Assembly: GCA_050247515.1 (NCBI GenBank)
Contig: JBFWUB010000023.1
Span: forward strand, 6,135-70,134
Length of the DNA stretch: 64,000 nt
Direction of reading: 5' to 3'
From: RAM1 sp050247515
GTDB lineage: Bacteria > Pseudomonadota > Gammaproteobacteria > Burkholderiales > Burkholderiaceae_C
Position numbers and translations under genes: made by a program. Positions 9,241 through 17,923 of the stretch are shown piece after piece (positions within the stretch are counted from its first letter, which is position 1; the number at the start of each line of letters is the position of its first letter). The notes below the pieces were generated by a model. That model was not told where the DNA came from. It saw only the letters and a program-made list of their open reading frames with translations, and did no database searches.

Positions 9241-9268
9241 TAAACATTGATGTTGGCAAAATAGGGGC

Positions 9269-10468
9269 GTGTACACAGCCCCTCATCAATTCGAGCCCTT
9301 GTTGCCCACGGGCCCCCGCCTGGAACCCCTGCTGGCCAAGGCGCACGACCTCTCGCGCCTGGCCGCCCCCCTGGCTGGCACCCGCGTGCCACCTGAAATG
9401 CGCGCCCTGCTGCGCAGCATGAACTCCTACTACACCAACCGCATCGAGGGCCAGCACACAAGGCCCCATGAGATCGACCAGGCGTTGCGCAAGGATTTCT
9501 CTCACAACGCCGAGCTGGCCGCCCGCCAGCGCCTGGCCGTGGCCCACATTGACGCCGAGGCTGCGCTGGAACAGCGCTATGCCGGCGCTGACGGCGCCCG
9601 GGCGTTGTACACACCGCAGGCGGTGCAGGACCTGCACCGCGAGCTGTTTGCCCGGCTGCCGGCGGCTGACCTTGCCGCCTCTGGGCACACCCCCGTGGTG
9701 GCCGGCGAACTGCGCCGGCGCGACGTTCAGGTGGGCCAGCATGTGGCGCCGGCCCATGACAGCGTGGCGCCGTTCCTGGCGCGATGGGCTGATTTTTATG
9801 GCACGGTCCGGCGCGGCGAAGCGGCGCTGGTGGCACTGGCGGCCGCCCATCAGCGCCTGGGGTGGATCCACCCCTTTGTGGACGGCAATGGCCGCGTCAT
9901 GCGGCTGCACACCCATACCGCGCTCCACGCACTGGGTTACACCGGCGGCCTGTGGTCGCCGCTGCGCGGGTTTGCACGCAGCACCGAGCGCTACTACGCG
10001 CTGCTGGCCGACGCCGATGTACCGCGCCGCGGTGACCTGGACGGCCGGGGCAACCTCAGCGAGCAGGCCCTGGCCGCCTGGATTGACTACGTGCTGGACG
10101 TCTGCATGGACCAGGCGGCCTTCATGGCCGGCATGCTGGACTTTTCCGCCCTGAAGGACCGCATGGAAGCCTGCCTGGTGTATGAGTCCACCGTGTTGAA
10201 GTCGGGCGTGCGCCGCGAAGCCCTGCGCGGCCTGCACTACCTGTTCCTGAGCGGCGAGGAGATCAGCCGCGGCGATTTCAAGTCCATGCTGGGCCTGGGC
10301 GAGCGCAACGCCACGGACGTGCTGGGCGCGCTGGTGCGGCGCGGGTTGCTCGCGTCCGACTCGCCCCAGGGCAAGGTGCGCTTTGGCCTGCCGCAACATG
10401 CCTTGCGCTTTTTGTTTCCACGCCTGTGGCCCGAAGCCGAGGCAGATAGTGCGCCGCCTCCAGCCTGA
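9269..10468 (+). CDS. Fic family protein, class II (N-terminal autoinhibitory motif), with C-terminal winged helix
   Basis: A 399-residue Fic enzyme predicted to transfer AMP (or another phosphate-linked group) to a hydroxyl of a target protein. The catalytic loop HPFVDGNGR starts at H201 and is complete. The inhibitory helix motif TNRIEG is at residues 56-61, giving the [S/T]xxxE[G/N] signature of class II; E60 would hold the enzyme off until displaced. The last ~100 residues look like a winged-helix module, a common Fic C terminus. The start is a GTG. No toxin-antitoxin partner gene is adjacent. The AT-rich promoter suggests the gene was acquired. Confidence 0.9.
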   Translation: MYTAPHQFEPLLPTGPRLEPLLAKAHDLSRLAAPLAGTRVPPEMRALLRSMNSYYTNRIEGQHTRPHEIDQALRKDFSHNAELAARQRLAVAHIDAEAALEQRYAGADGARALYTPQAVQDLHRELFARLPAADLAASGHTPVVAGELRRRDVQVGQHVAPAHDSVAPFLARWADFYGTVRRGEAALVALAAAHQRLGWIHPFVDGNGRVMRLHTHTALHALGYTGGLWSPLRGFARSTERYYALLADADVPRRGDLDGRGNLSEQALAAWIDYVLDVCMDQAAFMAGMLDFSALKDRMEACLVYESTVLKSGVRREALRGLHYLFLSGEEISRGDFKSMLGLGERNATDVLGALVRRGLLASDSPQGKVRFGLPQHALRFLFPRLWPEAEADSAPPPA

Positions 10469-10520
10469 GATGACACCCGCCCAAGGAACTCGGGCGCCGC
10501 AACCGGCTCCCACACCTGCC

Positions 10521-12674
10521 ATGACATTGCCCCGCTTCGCCTTTGCCCTCGCCGCCGCCGCTGCGGTCCTGACCGCCGCCCATGCGCAAACCGCTTCGAG
10601 CGCGGGTGCGAAGTCAGTGGTCACCACCGACCAGGTGCGCGCCGAGCTGATGGCCCATGCACCCGAGGGGGTGGAGCCCGGCAAGCCGGTCTGGGTCGGC
10701 CTGCAGATCACCCACAAGCCCGAATGGCATACCTACTGGAAGAACTCCGGCGATTCAGGCCTGCCCACCGTGCTGGAATGGACGCTGCCCGCGGGCGTGA
10801 CCGCCGGCGACATCGCCTGGCCCACGCCCAAAAAGATCCCCATCGGCACGCTGGCCAACTACGGCTACGAAAACACCGTGCTGCTGCCGGTACCGCTGAC
10901 CATCACCCCCCAATTCAAGCCCGGCCTGCTGTCCGGCGAGCTGGACATCAAGCTCAAGGCCGCCTGGCTGGTCTGCAAGAAGGAATGCATTCCTGAAGAA
11001 GGCGAATTCGCCCTCAAGCTGCCGGTCAAAAGCACCACGGCGATCCACGGCGCCGCGTTTGATGCCGCATTCAAGGCCCAGCCGCGACCGCTGATGGGCA
11101 ACACCGGCATCGTGCCCGACAGCCAGGTGCAGATTGACGGCAAGCTGATCCGCCTGTCGGTGCAGAACCTGCCCGTGTCGCTGCGCGGCAAGACACTGGA
11201 CGTCTTCCCGGAAACGCCAGAGGTGATCGAAACCGCGGCCACGCCCGTGCAGGGCTGGAAGGGCGCGGTCTGGACGGCCAGCATGCCGCTGTCAGCCCAG
11301 CGCAGCAACAGCCCGTCGGTCATGCCGTTTGTGCTGGCCGCCGGTGGCGAGGCGTACCGGGCCGAACTGAAAGTGCTGGGCACCTGGCCCACGGTGGCCG
11401 CGGCCGCCACCGTGTCGCCCGCGCTGGACGCGGCGCTGAAGGCCAACGCGGCCCAGGCCGCCAGTGCGCCGTCATTGACGCTGGCCGCCGCCTTGCTGGG
11501 CGCGCTGATCGGCGGGCTGATCCTGAACCTGATGCCCTGCGTGTTCCCGGTGCTGGCGATCAAGGTGGTGGGCTTTACCCGGCATGCGGATGATGCGCGC
11601 GCCCACCGCCGTGCCGGCGTGGCCTATACCGCCGGCGTGATCGTGTCGTTCATGGCGCTGGGGGCCTTGATGCTGGGCCTGCGCGCGGCCGGTGAATCCA
11701 TCGGCTGGGGCTTTCAGCTGCAGTCGCCCGCGGTGGTGGCGGCGCTGGCGGCGCTGTTCACCGTCATCGGCCTGAACCTGGCGGGTGTGTTCGAGTTTGG
11801 CAGCCTGCTGCCGTCGGGCGTGGCGTCGCTGCAGGCGAAGAACCCCACGCTCGATTCATTCCTGTCGGGCGTACTGGCCGTGGCCATTGCGTCGCCCTGC
11901 ACCGCGCCGTTCATGGGCGCATCGCTGGGCTTTGCCGTGGGGCTGCCGGCGGCACAGGCGCTGGCGGTGTTTGCCGCCATCGGCGTGGGCATGGCCCTGC
12001 CCTACCTGCTGGCCAGCTGGGTACCCGCGGTGGCGCGGGCGCTGCCGCGCCCGGGCGCGTGGATGGACACCTTCCGCAGGCTCATGGCGTTCCCGATGTT
12101 TGCCACGGTCGCCTGGCTGGTCTGGGTGCTGGGGCAGCAAAGTGGCATTGACGGCGCGGGCGCGCTGCTGGCGCTGCTGGTGGCCCTGAGCCTGGTGGTG
12201 TGGGCGCTGACGCTGCGCGGCACGACGCGGATGGCGCTGGGCACGGTGTCGGTGCTGCTGCTGGGCGCGCTGGCCTGGGGCACGGGCGGCTACATCACCC
12301 AGGGCCAGGCGGGCACGGCAACGGTCGCCGCCGATGCGCGCTGGCAGCCCTGGGCACCTGGGCGCGTGGAGCAGCTGGTGGACACAGGCCAGCCGGTGTT
12401 CGTGGACTTCACCGCCGCCTGGTGCGTGACCTGCCAGTACAACAAGAAGACCACGCTCGCCCACGGGGATGTGCTTGCCGACCTGGCCGCCAAAAACGTA
12501 GCATTGCTGCGCGCCGACTGGACGCGGCGCGACCCGGCCATCACCGCCGCGCTGGCCCAGTTGGGCCGCAACGGCGTGCCGGTGTATGTGTTCTACAAGA
12601 AAGGCAGCCCGCCCGTGGTGCTGTCCGAGGTTCTGGGGGTGGAGGAAGTTCGCTCTGTCATTGCCAAGCTTTAG
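10521..12674 (+). CDS. DsbD/ScsB-like transmembrane thiol:disulfide interchange protein
   Basis: A 717-residue inner-membrane electron carrier in three parts. First comes a signal peptide and a periplasmic N-terminal domain (DsbD-alpha/ScsB type, with CKKECIPEEGEF). Then a polytopic core carries the two buried cysteines (NLMPCVFPVLAIK and ASPCTAPFMG). Last is a periplasmic thioredoxin domain with CVTC (FTAAWCVTC). It passes cytosolic reducing power to periplasmic thiols. The ATG at 10521 is chosen because it opens the signal peptide; the upstream in-frame ATG at 10470 would place 17 polar residues before it. The redoxin gene starts 10 bp downstream and is a likely electron acceptor. Confidence 0.9.
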   Translation: MTLPRFAFALAAAAAVLTAAHAQTASSAGAKSVVTTDQVRAELMAHAPEGVEPGKPVWVGLQITHKPEWHTYWKNSGDSGLPTVLEWTLPAGVTAGDIAWPTPKKIPIGTLANYGYENTVLLPVPLTITPQFKPGLLSGELDIKLKAAWLVCKKECIPEEGEFALKLPVKSTTAIHGAAFDAAFKAQPRPLMGNTGIVPDSQVQIDGKLIRLSVQNLPVSLRGKTLDVFPETPEVIETAATPVQGWKGAVWTASMPLSAQRSNSPSVMPFVLAAGGEAYRAELKVLGTWPTVAAAATVSPALDAALKANAAQAASAPSLTLAAALLGALIGGLILNLMPCVFPVLAIKVVGFTRHADDARAHRRAGVAYTAGVIVSFMALGALMLGLRAAGESIGWGFQLQSPAVVAALAALFTVIGLNLAGVFEFGSLLPSGVASLQAKNPTLDSFLSGVLAVAIASPCTAPFMGASLGFAVGLPAAQALAVFAAIGVGMALPYLLASWVPAVARALPRPGAWMDTFRRLMAFPMFATVAWLVWVLGQQSGIDGAGALLALLVALSLVVWALTLRGTTRMALGTVSVLLLGALAWGTGGYITQGQAGTATVAADARWQPWAPGRVEQLVDTGQPVFVDFTAAWCVTCQYNKKTTLAHGDVLADLAAKNVALLRADWTRRDPAITAALAQLGRNGVPVYVFYKKGSPPVVLSEVLGVEEVRSVIAKL

Positions 12675-12684
12675 GAGATTTCCC

Positions 12685-13290
12685 ATGTTGCGCCGTACCC
12701 TCTTTGCCCTGACCGCCCTGGCCTTCGCCGCGGGCGCCCATGCCGCCGCCACCGTGGGCCAGCCCGCGCCCGACTTCACCCTGAAGGACGCCACCGGCAA
12801 GACCGTGAAGCTGTCCGACTTCAAGGGCAAGCACGTGGTGCTGGAATGGACCAACCCCGGCTGCCCGTTCGTGCAGAAGCACTACAACAGCGGCAACATG
12901 CCCGCCACGCAGAAAGACGCCACAGGCAAGGGCGTGGTGTGGCTGGCCATCAACAGCACCGAAAAAGCCAGCCGCGATTACCTGGAGCCCGCCAAACTTG
13001 TCGCCTGGAAGCAGGAGCGCAAATCCGCCCCCAGCGCCATCCTGATGGACGAGGAAGGCACCGTGGGCAAGAGCTACGGCGCGCGCACCACGCCGCACAT
13101 GTACATCGTCAACCCGCAGGGTCAGCTGATCTACGCGGGCGGCATCGACAGCATCCCGTCGGCCAGCGCCGACGACATTCCCAAGGCCACCAACTACGTG
13201 AAGACCGGGCTGACCGAAGCCCTGGCCGGCAAGCCGCTGACGGCCAGCAACACGCGGCCGTATGGCTGCAGCATCAAGTACAAGAGCTGA
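12685..13290 (+). CDS. Periplasmic redoxin (AhpC/TSA-thioredoxin-like)
   Basis: A 201-residue protein with a Sec signal peptide (cut near AHA-AATVG) and a redoxin fold (GQPAPDFTLKD). Instead of CxxC it has a single CPFVQKHY motif, as in peroxiredoxin-like members, with a possible resolving cysteine near the C terminus (YGCSIKY). An AGGAG ribosome site overlaps the stop of the DsbD-like gene, 7 bases before the ATG, so the two are translated together. It probably reduces peroxides or oxidised periplasmic thiols using electrons from the DsbD-like neighbour; this is inference from the pairing. Confidence 0.88.
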   Translation: MLRRTLFALTALAFAAGAHAAATVGQPAPDFTLKDATGKTVKLSDFKGKHVVLEWTNPGCPFVQKHYNSGNMPATQKDATGKGVVWLAINSTEKASRDYLEPAKLVAWKQERKSAPSAILMDEEGTVGKSYGARTTPHMYIVNPQGQLIYAGGIDSIPSASADDIPKATNYVKTGLTEALAGKPLTASNTRPYGCSIKYKS

Positions 13291-13325
13291 CCGGTGCACG
13301 GCGGTCGGATGCGTACACTGTGCGC

Positions 13326-13802
13326 ATGAGCACCGTCAGCGAACTGCGCCGCATCCTCGGTACCTGCAAGACCATTGCGGTCGTGGGCCTGTCGCCCCAG
13401 TGGCACAGGCCCAGTTTTTTTGCGGCAAAGTACATGCAGTCGCACGGCTACCGGATCGTGCCGGTCAACCCCGCAGCCACCGACATCCTGGGCGAACGCT
13501 GCTACCCCAGCGTGACGGCGGCCGCGCAGCACCACGCCATTGACATGGTCGACTGCTTTCGCAAGAGCGCCGACATCCCGCCCATTGCTGACGAGGCGAT
13601 CGCCATCGGCGCCAAATGCCTGTGGTTGCAACTGGGCGTCATCCATGAAGCCGCCGCGCAAAAGGCCCGCGATGCCGGGCTGGATGTGGTGATGGACCGC
13701 TGCGTGAAGATCGAGCATGCGCGGCTGTTTGGCGGGCTGGGCTGGTTTGGCGTGAACACCGGCGTGATTTCTTCGCGGCGGCCGCAGCAGTTGCCGTATT
13801 GA
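13326..13802 (+). CDS. CoA-binding protein (YccU-like)
   Basis: A 158-residue single-domain protein with the Rossmann-type CoA-binding fold (CKTIAVVGLSPQWHRPSFFAAKYMQ) found in YccU and in succinyl-CoA synthetase alpha. A conserved DRC motif sits near the C terminus (VVMDRCVKIEHARL). The family's cellular role is unsettled. It lies 35 bp after the redoxin gene and may share its transcript. Downstream begins a structured non-coding element. Confidence 0.9.
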   Translation: MSTVSELRRILGTCKTIAVVGLSPQWHRPSFFAAKYMQSHGYRIVPVNPAATDILGERCYPSVTAAAQHHAIDMVDCFRKSADIPPIADEAIAIGAKCLWLQLGVIHEAAAQKARDAGLDVVMDRCVKIEHARLFGGLGWFGVNTGVISSRRPQQLPY

Positions 13803-14154
13803 AAATGCAGGCTACTGTTTCTCTCTGCGGTTCTCGTTGCACCTCGCAGCAAAGTCACGCCTGGGCGCGCAACGGCGGCATGCCCACCCCCGGCTTCGCG
13901 GCAGGCGGTGCCCGGCGGGGGCGATCTGTGCGGTGGCGAGAAGCGCAGGGGGGAGTGTCGGCGCGCGCAGCGCGCGTCGTGACATGCTCGCCGCGACTGT
14001 TTGAGCGCAGCGCGAAGCGCGTAGCGAGTTTCGCGGCGCGACCGACCCCCGAGCATCGCAGCGGAGTTTTCGCGAAGCGAAAACCACCGCAGTGTGAGCC
14101 CCCACCGGGCACCGCCTGAGGCGAAGCCGCGAGAGCAAAGGAGCGAGCACAAAC
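13803..14154. repeat. Nested inverted-repeat intergenic element (352-bp gene-free stretch)
   Basis: No convincing gene is present. Long imperfect arms at 13891-13936 and 14084-14130 are inverse complements; the matched blocks include CGGCTTCGC, CAGGCGGTGCCCGG and TGCGGTGG. Inside them are further pairs: ATGCTCGCCGCGA (13984-13996) against TCGCGG (14031-14036) and CGAGCAT (14050-14056). There is also a perfect odd palindrome, CGCGCGC-A-GCGCGCG (13962-13976), and a hairpin TTTTCGC-GAA-GCGAAAA (14067-14083). The arrangement resembles a miniature inverted-repeat or REP-like family element. AAGGAG for the next gene (14138-14143) lies just outside it. Confidence 0.7.
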
Positions 14155-15474
14155 ATGACAAAAGACAGAGACTACGGCTTCGGCACCAGAGCCATCCACG
14201 CCGGCGCCACCCCGGACCCGGTCACGGGCGCGCGGGCCACCCCCATCCACCAGACCACCAGCTTTGTGTTTGACAGCGCCGAGCATGCCGCCAGCCTGTT
14301 CAATCTGCAGACCTTCGGCAATGTGTACAGCCGCATCAGCAACCCGACGGTGGCGGTGCTGGAAGAGCGCGTCGCGTCGCTCGAAGGCGGCCGCGCCGCG
14401 CTGGCGTGCGCCACCGGCATGGCGGCGCAAATGACGGCGCTGCTGGCCATCCTGAAGGCGGGCGACCACATCGTGGCGGCGTCCACGCTGTATGGCGGCA
14501 CGGTGGGGCAGCTGGGCGTGGGCTTCTCGCGCCTGGGCATTGAAACCACTTTCGTGGACCCCGCCGACCCCGACAACTTCCGCCGCGCCATCCGGCCCAA
14601 CACGCGGGCGGTGTATGGCGAAACACTGGGCAACCCGCTGGTGAACGTGTTTGACATCGAACCCGTGGCCGCGATCGCGCATGAGCATGGCCTGCCGCTG
14701 GTGATCGACAACACGGTGGCCAGCCCCTACCTGTGCAACCCGTTTGCCTTTGGCGCCGACATCGTCGTGCACAGCGCCACCAAATACCTGGGCGGGCACG
14801 GCACCACCATGGCCGGCGTGGTGGTGGAGTCCGGCAAGTTCGACTGGGGCTCGGCGCTGTCCGCGCCCAAATTCCCCGACATGCTGGAGCCCAGCCGGGC
14901 CTACCACGGCGTGAAGTTCCATGAAACCTTTGGCGACTTCGGCTACACCATGAAGGCGCGCATGGAAGTCAACCGCACCTTCGGCGCCAGCCTGTCGCCG
15001 CTGAATGCCTGGCTGATCTTGCAAGGCATCGAGACCCTGCACCTGCGCATGCAGGCGCATTGCCGCAATGCGCTGGCCGTGGCGCGGTTCCTCAGCGGCC
15101 ATGCGCTGGTCAGCTGGGTCAACTACCCGGGTCTGGACGATTCGCCGCACCATGCGCTGGCACGCAAGCAGTTCCGCGCCATTGACGGCGCGCCGGGCTG
15201 CTCGGGCATCCTCACCTTCGGCATCCGGGCCGCCGACCCGGCGCGCGCGGGCGAGCGCTTTATCGACGCCTGCGAGTTCATGAGCCACCTGGCCAACATC
15301 GGGGACGCCAAGACGCTGGTGATCCACCCCGCGTCCACCACCCACCGCCAGCTGGACGAGGCCGAACTGGCCCGCGCCGGCGTGCGCCCGGACATGATTC
15401 GCGTGTCAGTGGGCATTGAAGACGCGGACGACATCCTGTGGGACATCGACCAGGCCCTGCGCCGCGCCGTGTAA
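14155..15474 (+). CDS. metY: O-acetylhomoserine (thiol)-lyase / sulfhydrylase
   Basis: A 439-residue cytosolic PLP enzyme of the Cys/Met metabolism family. The Schiff-base lysine is K210 in HSATKYLGGHG, with YSRISNPT and the GMAAQMTALL phosphate loop in place. Its length and the long insertion around FPDMLEPSRAYHGVKF favour MetY (O-acetylhomoserine + sulfide to homocysteine) over the shorter MetZ/MetB. The ribosome site AAGGAG is 11 bases upstream. The preceding nested repeat isolates it from the upstream operon. No SAM riboswitch or met operator was recognised. Confidence 0.9.
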   Translation: MTKDRDYGFGTRAIHAGATPDPVTGARATPIHQTTSFVFDSAEHAASLFNLQTFGNVYSRISNPTVAVLEERVASLEGGRAALACATGMAAQMTALLAILKAGDHIVAASTLYGGTVGQLGVGFSRLGIETTFVDPADPDNFRRAIRPNTRAVYGETLGNPLVNVFDIEPVAAIAHEHGLPLVIDNTVASPYLCNPFAFGADIVVHSATKYLGGHGTTMAGVVVESGKFDWGSALSAPKFPDMLEPSRAYHGVKFHETFGDFGYTMKARMEVNRTFGASLSPLNAWLILQGIETLHLRMQAHCRNALAVARFLSGHALVSWVNYPGLDDSPHHALARKQFRAIDGAPGCSGILTFGIRAADPARAGERFIDACEFMSHLANIGDAKTLVIHPASTTHRQLDEAELARAGVRPDMIRVSVGIEDADDILWDIDQALRRAV

Positions 15475-15492
15475 TCACAAGCCCGCAGCGCC

Positions 15493-16434
15493 ATGCAAAT
15501 CGACCTCGACCTGCACGACTTCATCGACCAGCAGCAGCGCGAACTGCCACCGCCGCGCGACCCCACCGACGTGGCCGCACAGGTGCAGCGCTACGCCGCG
15601 CTGTCGCGCCGCCTGCCGTCGGTGCTGGTGCCCGTGACCAGCGGCGACTTCAAGCTGCGTCCCGGCGGCAAGGCGCTGCCCGCGCGCATGCACTGGCCCA
15701 CGGGCGCCCAGGCACCGGTGTTGATGGCCTGGTTTGTGGGCGGCGGCTGGACGGCCGGTGACCTGGACACCCATGACGGCCTGTGCCGCCAGCTGGCGCA
15801 TGACCTGGGTGTGGCGGTGGCCTGCGTGCAGTTGCCAGCGCCCGCCGGCAGCCCGCTGCTGCAAACCAGTGAGTTCGCCCTGCTGGCGCTGCGCACACTG
15901 CTGGAGGGTCGGACCAAGCTGGGCGTGCAGCCCGCCCGGCTGCTGGTGGGCGGCGACGGCAGCGGCGGCCACGCGGCGCTGCAGGCCGCCTGGCGCCTGG
16001 CCCGGGCGCAGCCGGGCAGCGTGGACGCGGTGCTGGGCCTGTGCCCGCTGGTCAAGCCCGACTTCAATAGCGCCAGCTACATCCGCTGCGCGTCGTCCCC
16101 GGTGTTCTCCCGCGCCGACGCCATCCGGGCCTGGCACGGCTTCCTGCAAGGTCAATGGGACCTGTGGGACGAGCGCGCCGTGCTGATGCACGGCAACGCG
16201 CCCATCCAGAACCCGCCGGTCATGGTGCTGCTGGCGGCCGAACAGGACGTGGCCCATGACGACGCCATCCAGCTGCACGACTGGCTGCGCATGGTGGGCG
16301 CGCGCTGCGAATTTTTTGGCGCGCCACGCATGACGCACGATTTCGCGCGCATGCAGCATGCCAGCGACAAGGCACGCAAGCTGATGAAGGACGCGCTGGG
16401 CGCGTTTGCCGAGATCGCCGGGCTTACCCCGTAA
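15493..16434 (+). CDS. Alpha/beta-hydrolase-fold protein (HSL-like) lacking the nucleophile serine
   Basis: A 313-residue protein with the layout of hormone-sensitive-lipase-type esterases. The oxyanion segment reads FVGGGW where HGGG is usual. The nucleophile elbow reads GGDGSGGHA where GDSAGG is usual, so the position of the catalytic Ser is Gly (G156), with Ser displaced to 157. The candidate acid (D252 in LAAEQDVAHDD) and base (H282 in RMTHDF) are kept. It is therefore probably a weakly active or non-enzymatic relative. It lies 18 bp after metY, likely co-transcribed. Confidence 0.82.
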   Translation: MQIDLDLHDFIDQQQRELPPPRDPTDVAAQVQRYAALSRRLPSVLVPVTSGDFKLRPGGKALPARMHWPTGAQAPVLMAWFVGGGWTAGDLDTHDGLCRQLAHDLGVAVACVQLPAPAGSPLLQTSEFALLALRTLLEGRTKLGVQPARLLVGGDGSGGHAALQAAWRLARAQPGSVDAVLGLCPLVKPDFNSASYIRCASSPVFSRADAIRAWHGFLQGQWDLWDERAVLMHGNAPIQNPPVMVLLAAEQDVAHDDAIQLHDWLRMVGARCEFFGAPRMTHDFARMQHASDKARKLMKDALGAFAEIAGLTP

Positions 16435-16467
16435 GGCCCCGCCGGGGCGCCTGCCACAATAAGGCCC

Positions 16468-17556
16468 ATGAGCTTCGCCCCCCTGCAAAACGACACCTTC
16501 CTGCGCGCCTGCTGGCGCCTGTCCACCCCCCACACCCCCGTCTGGCTGATGCGCCAGGCCGGGCGCTACCTGCCCGAGTACCGCGCCACGCGCGCCCAGG
16601 CCGGCAGCTTCATGGGCCTGGCCACCCACACCGGCTACGCGACCGAGGTCACGCTGCAGCCGCTGGAACGCTACCCGCTGGACGCAGCCATCCTGTTCAG
16701 CGACATCCTGACCGTGCCCGACGCCATGGGCCTGGGTTTGAGCTTCGCCATGGGCGAGGGGCCGCGGTTTGCGTCGCCCGTGCGCGACGAGGCCGCCGTC
16801 AAGGCGCTGCAGGTGCCCGACCTCAACAAGCTGAGGTACGTGTTTGACGCGGTCACGTCCATCCGCCGCGCGCTGAACGGCCGCGTGCCGCTGATCGGCT
16901 TTTCAGGCAGCCCCTGGACGCTGGCCTGCTACATGGTCGAAGGCGCGGGCTCGGACGACTACCGCCTGGTCAAGACCATGCTGTACAGCCGCCCGGACCT
17001 GATGCACCACCTGCTGGCCATCAATGCCGATGCCGTGGCCGCCTACCTGAACGCCCAGATCGACGCGGGCGCGCAGGCCGTGATGATTTTTGACAGCTGG
17101 GGCGGCGTGCTGGCCGACGGCGCGTTCCAGGCGTTCAGCCTGGCCTACACAGCGCGCGTGCTGGCCCAGCTCAAGCGCGAGCACGACGGCGCGAAGATCC
17201 CGCGCATTGTGTTCACCAAGGGCGGCGGCCAGTGGCTTTCGCAGATGCAGTCACTGGACTGCGAGGTGCTGGGCCTGGACTGGACGGTGAACCTGGCACA
17301 GGCGCGCGCCCTGGTGGGTCACACCCATGCGCTGCAGGGCAACCTGGATCCAAACGTGCTGTTTGCCCCGCCTGAGCAGGTGGCGGCCGAAGCGCGCAAG
17401 GTGCTGGACGCATTTGGCGCGCCGCACCGCGGCGAAGGCCCGGGGGTGGGGCACATCTTCAACCTGGGCCACGGAATCAGCCAGCACACGCCGCCTGAGC
17501 ACGTCACTGCGCTGGTCGAGGCGGTGCATTCGCATTCGCGCCAGATGCGGCTTTGA
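16468..17556 (+). CDS. hemE: Uroporphyrinogen decarboxylase
   Basis: A 362-residue enzyme of normal length. It removes four acetate carboxyl groups from uroporphyrinogen III to give coproporphyrinogen III in haem synthesis. The N-terminal signature PVWLMRQAGRYLPEYR and the second signature GFSGSPWTLACYMVEG are intact, as is the catalytic aspartate region ILFSDILTVPDAMG. AAGG lies 4 bases upstream of the ATG. A 367-bp AT-richer spacer separates it from priA. Confidence 0.97.
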   Translation: MSFAPLQNDTFLRACWRLSTPHTPVWLMRQAGRYLPEYRATRAQAGSFMGLATHTGYATEVTLQPLERYPLDAAILFSDILTVPDAMGLGLSFAMGEGPRFASPVRDEAAVKALQVPDLNKLRYVFDAVTSIRRALNGRVPLIGFSGSPWTLACYMVEGAGSDDYRLVKTMLYSRPDLMHHLLAINADAVAAYLNAQIDAGAQAVMIFDSWGGVLADGAFQAFSLAYTARVLAQLKREHDGAKIPRIVFTKGGGQWLSQMQSLDCEVLGLDWTVNLAQARALVGHTHALQGNLDPNVLFAPPEQVAAEARKVLDAFGAPHRGEGPGVGHIFNLGHGISQHTPPEHVTALVEAVHSHSRQMRL

Positions 17557-17923
17557 GCACTTGTCATGCGCGTGTCATCAGGGAGTTCCCTAGGCAGTGC
17601 ACTTTGCAAAAACTTTGCCAGCGCGCTTGACTTATGCACAAAAGTTGTGCTGCGGCGCGCCAAAAACCTGTCGCTGTTCGCGCTCTTGCTATGAATCCCA
17701 TAGCGCACGCAAGTCATTGATTTATATAGGCTTATCGGTTTGCTTTTTTTGCAGGCAAATTAGCCAAAGCCTTGATTTTCAAGGCCTCGGAGCCGGTCAC
17801 GACACGATATCAACAAAGTTATCCACAGAAATACTGAATCATCGTCAAATTGGTTTTGAATCAATGACTTAAGGCGCTTTTCGACAGTTGACCTTAAGAA
17901 AAACCCTTAACCCAAGCCCTTTC
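17557..17923. promoter_or_regulatory. AT-richer hemE-priA spacer with two consensus DnaA boxes
   Basis: This 367-bp stretch has no convincing gene. It holds two exact TTATNCACA DnaA boxes on the same strand: TTATGCACA at 17632-17640 and TTATCCACA at 17819-17827. There is also a direct repeat ACTTTGC (17601-17607, 17612-17618) and an inverted repeat CTTAAGG/CCTTAAG (17868-17874, 17892-17898) close to the priA start. The base composition is clearly lower in GC than the flanking genes. It probably contains the priA promoter; DnaA-linked control of priA is possible. It lacks the neighbours and box density of a chromosomal origin. Confidence 0.6.

Noticed and set aside
16436..16448. GCCCC-gcc-GGGGC hairpin as terminator before hemE
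   Set aside because: No U tract and only 20 bp before the hemE start; stem too short to assert.
17557..17923. Chromosomal origin oriC because of DnaA boxes
   Set aside because: Only two boxes, no dnaA/dnaN/rpmH neighbours; better read as regulatory.
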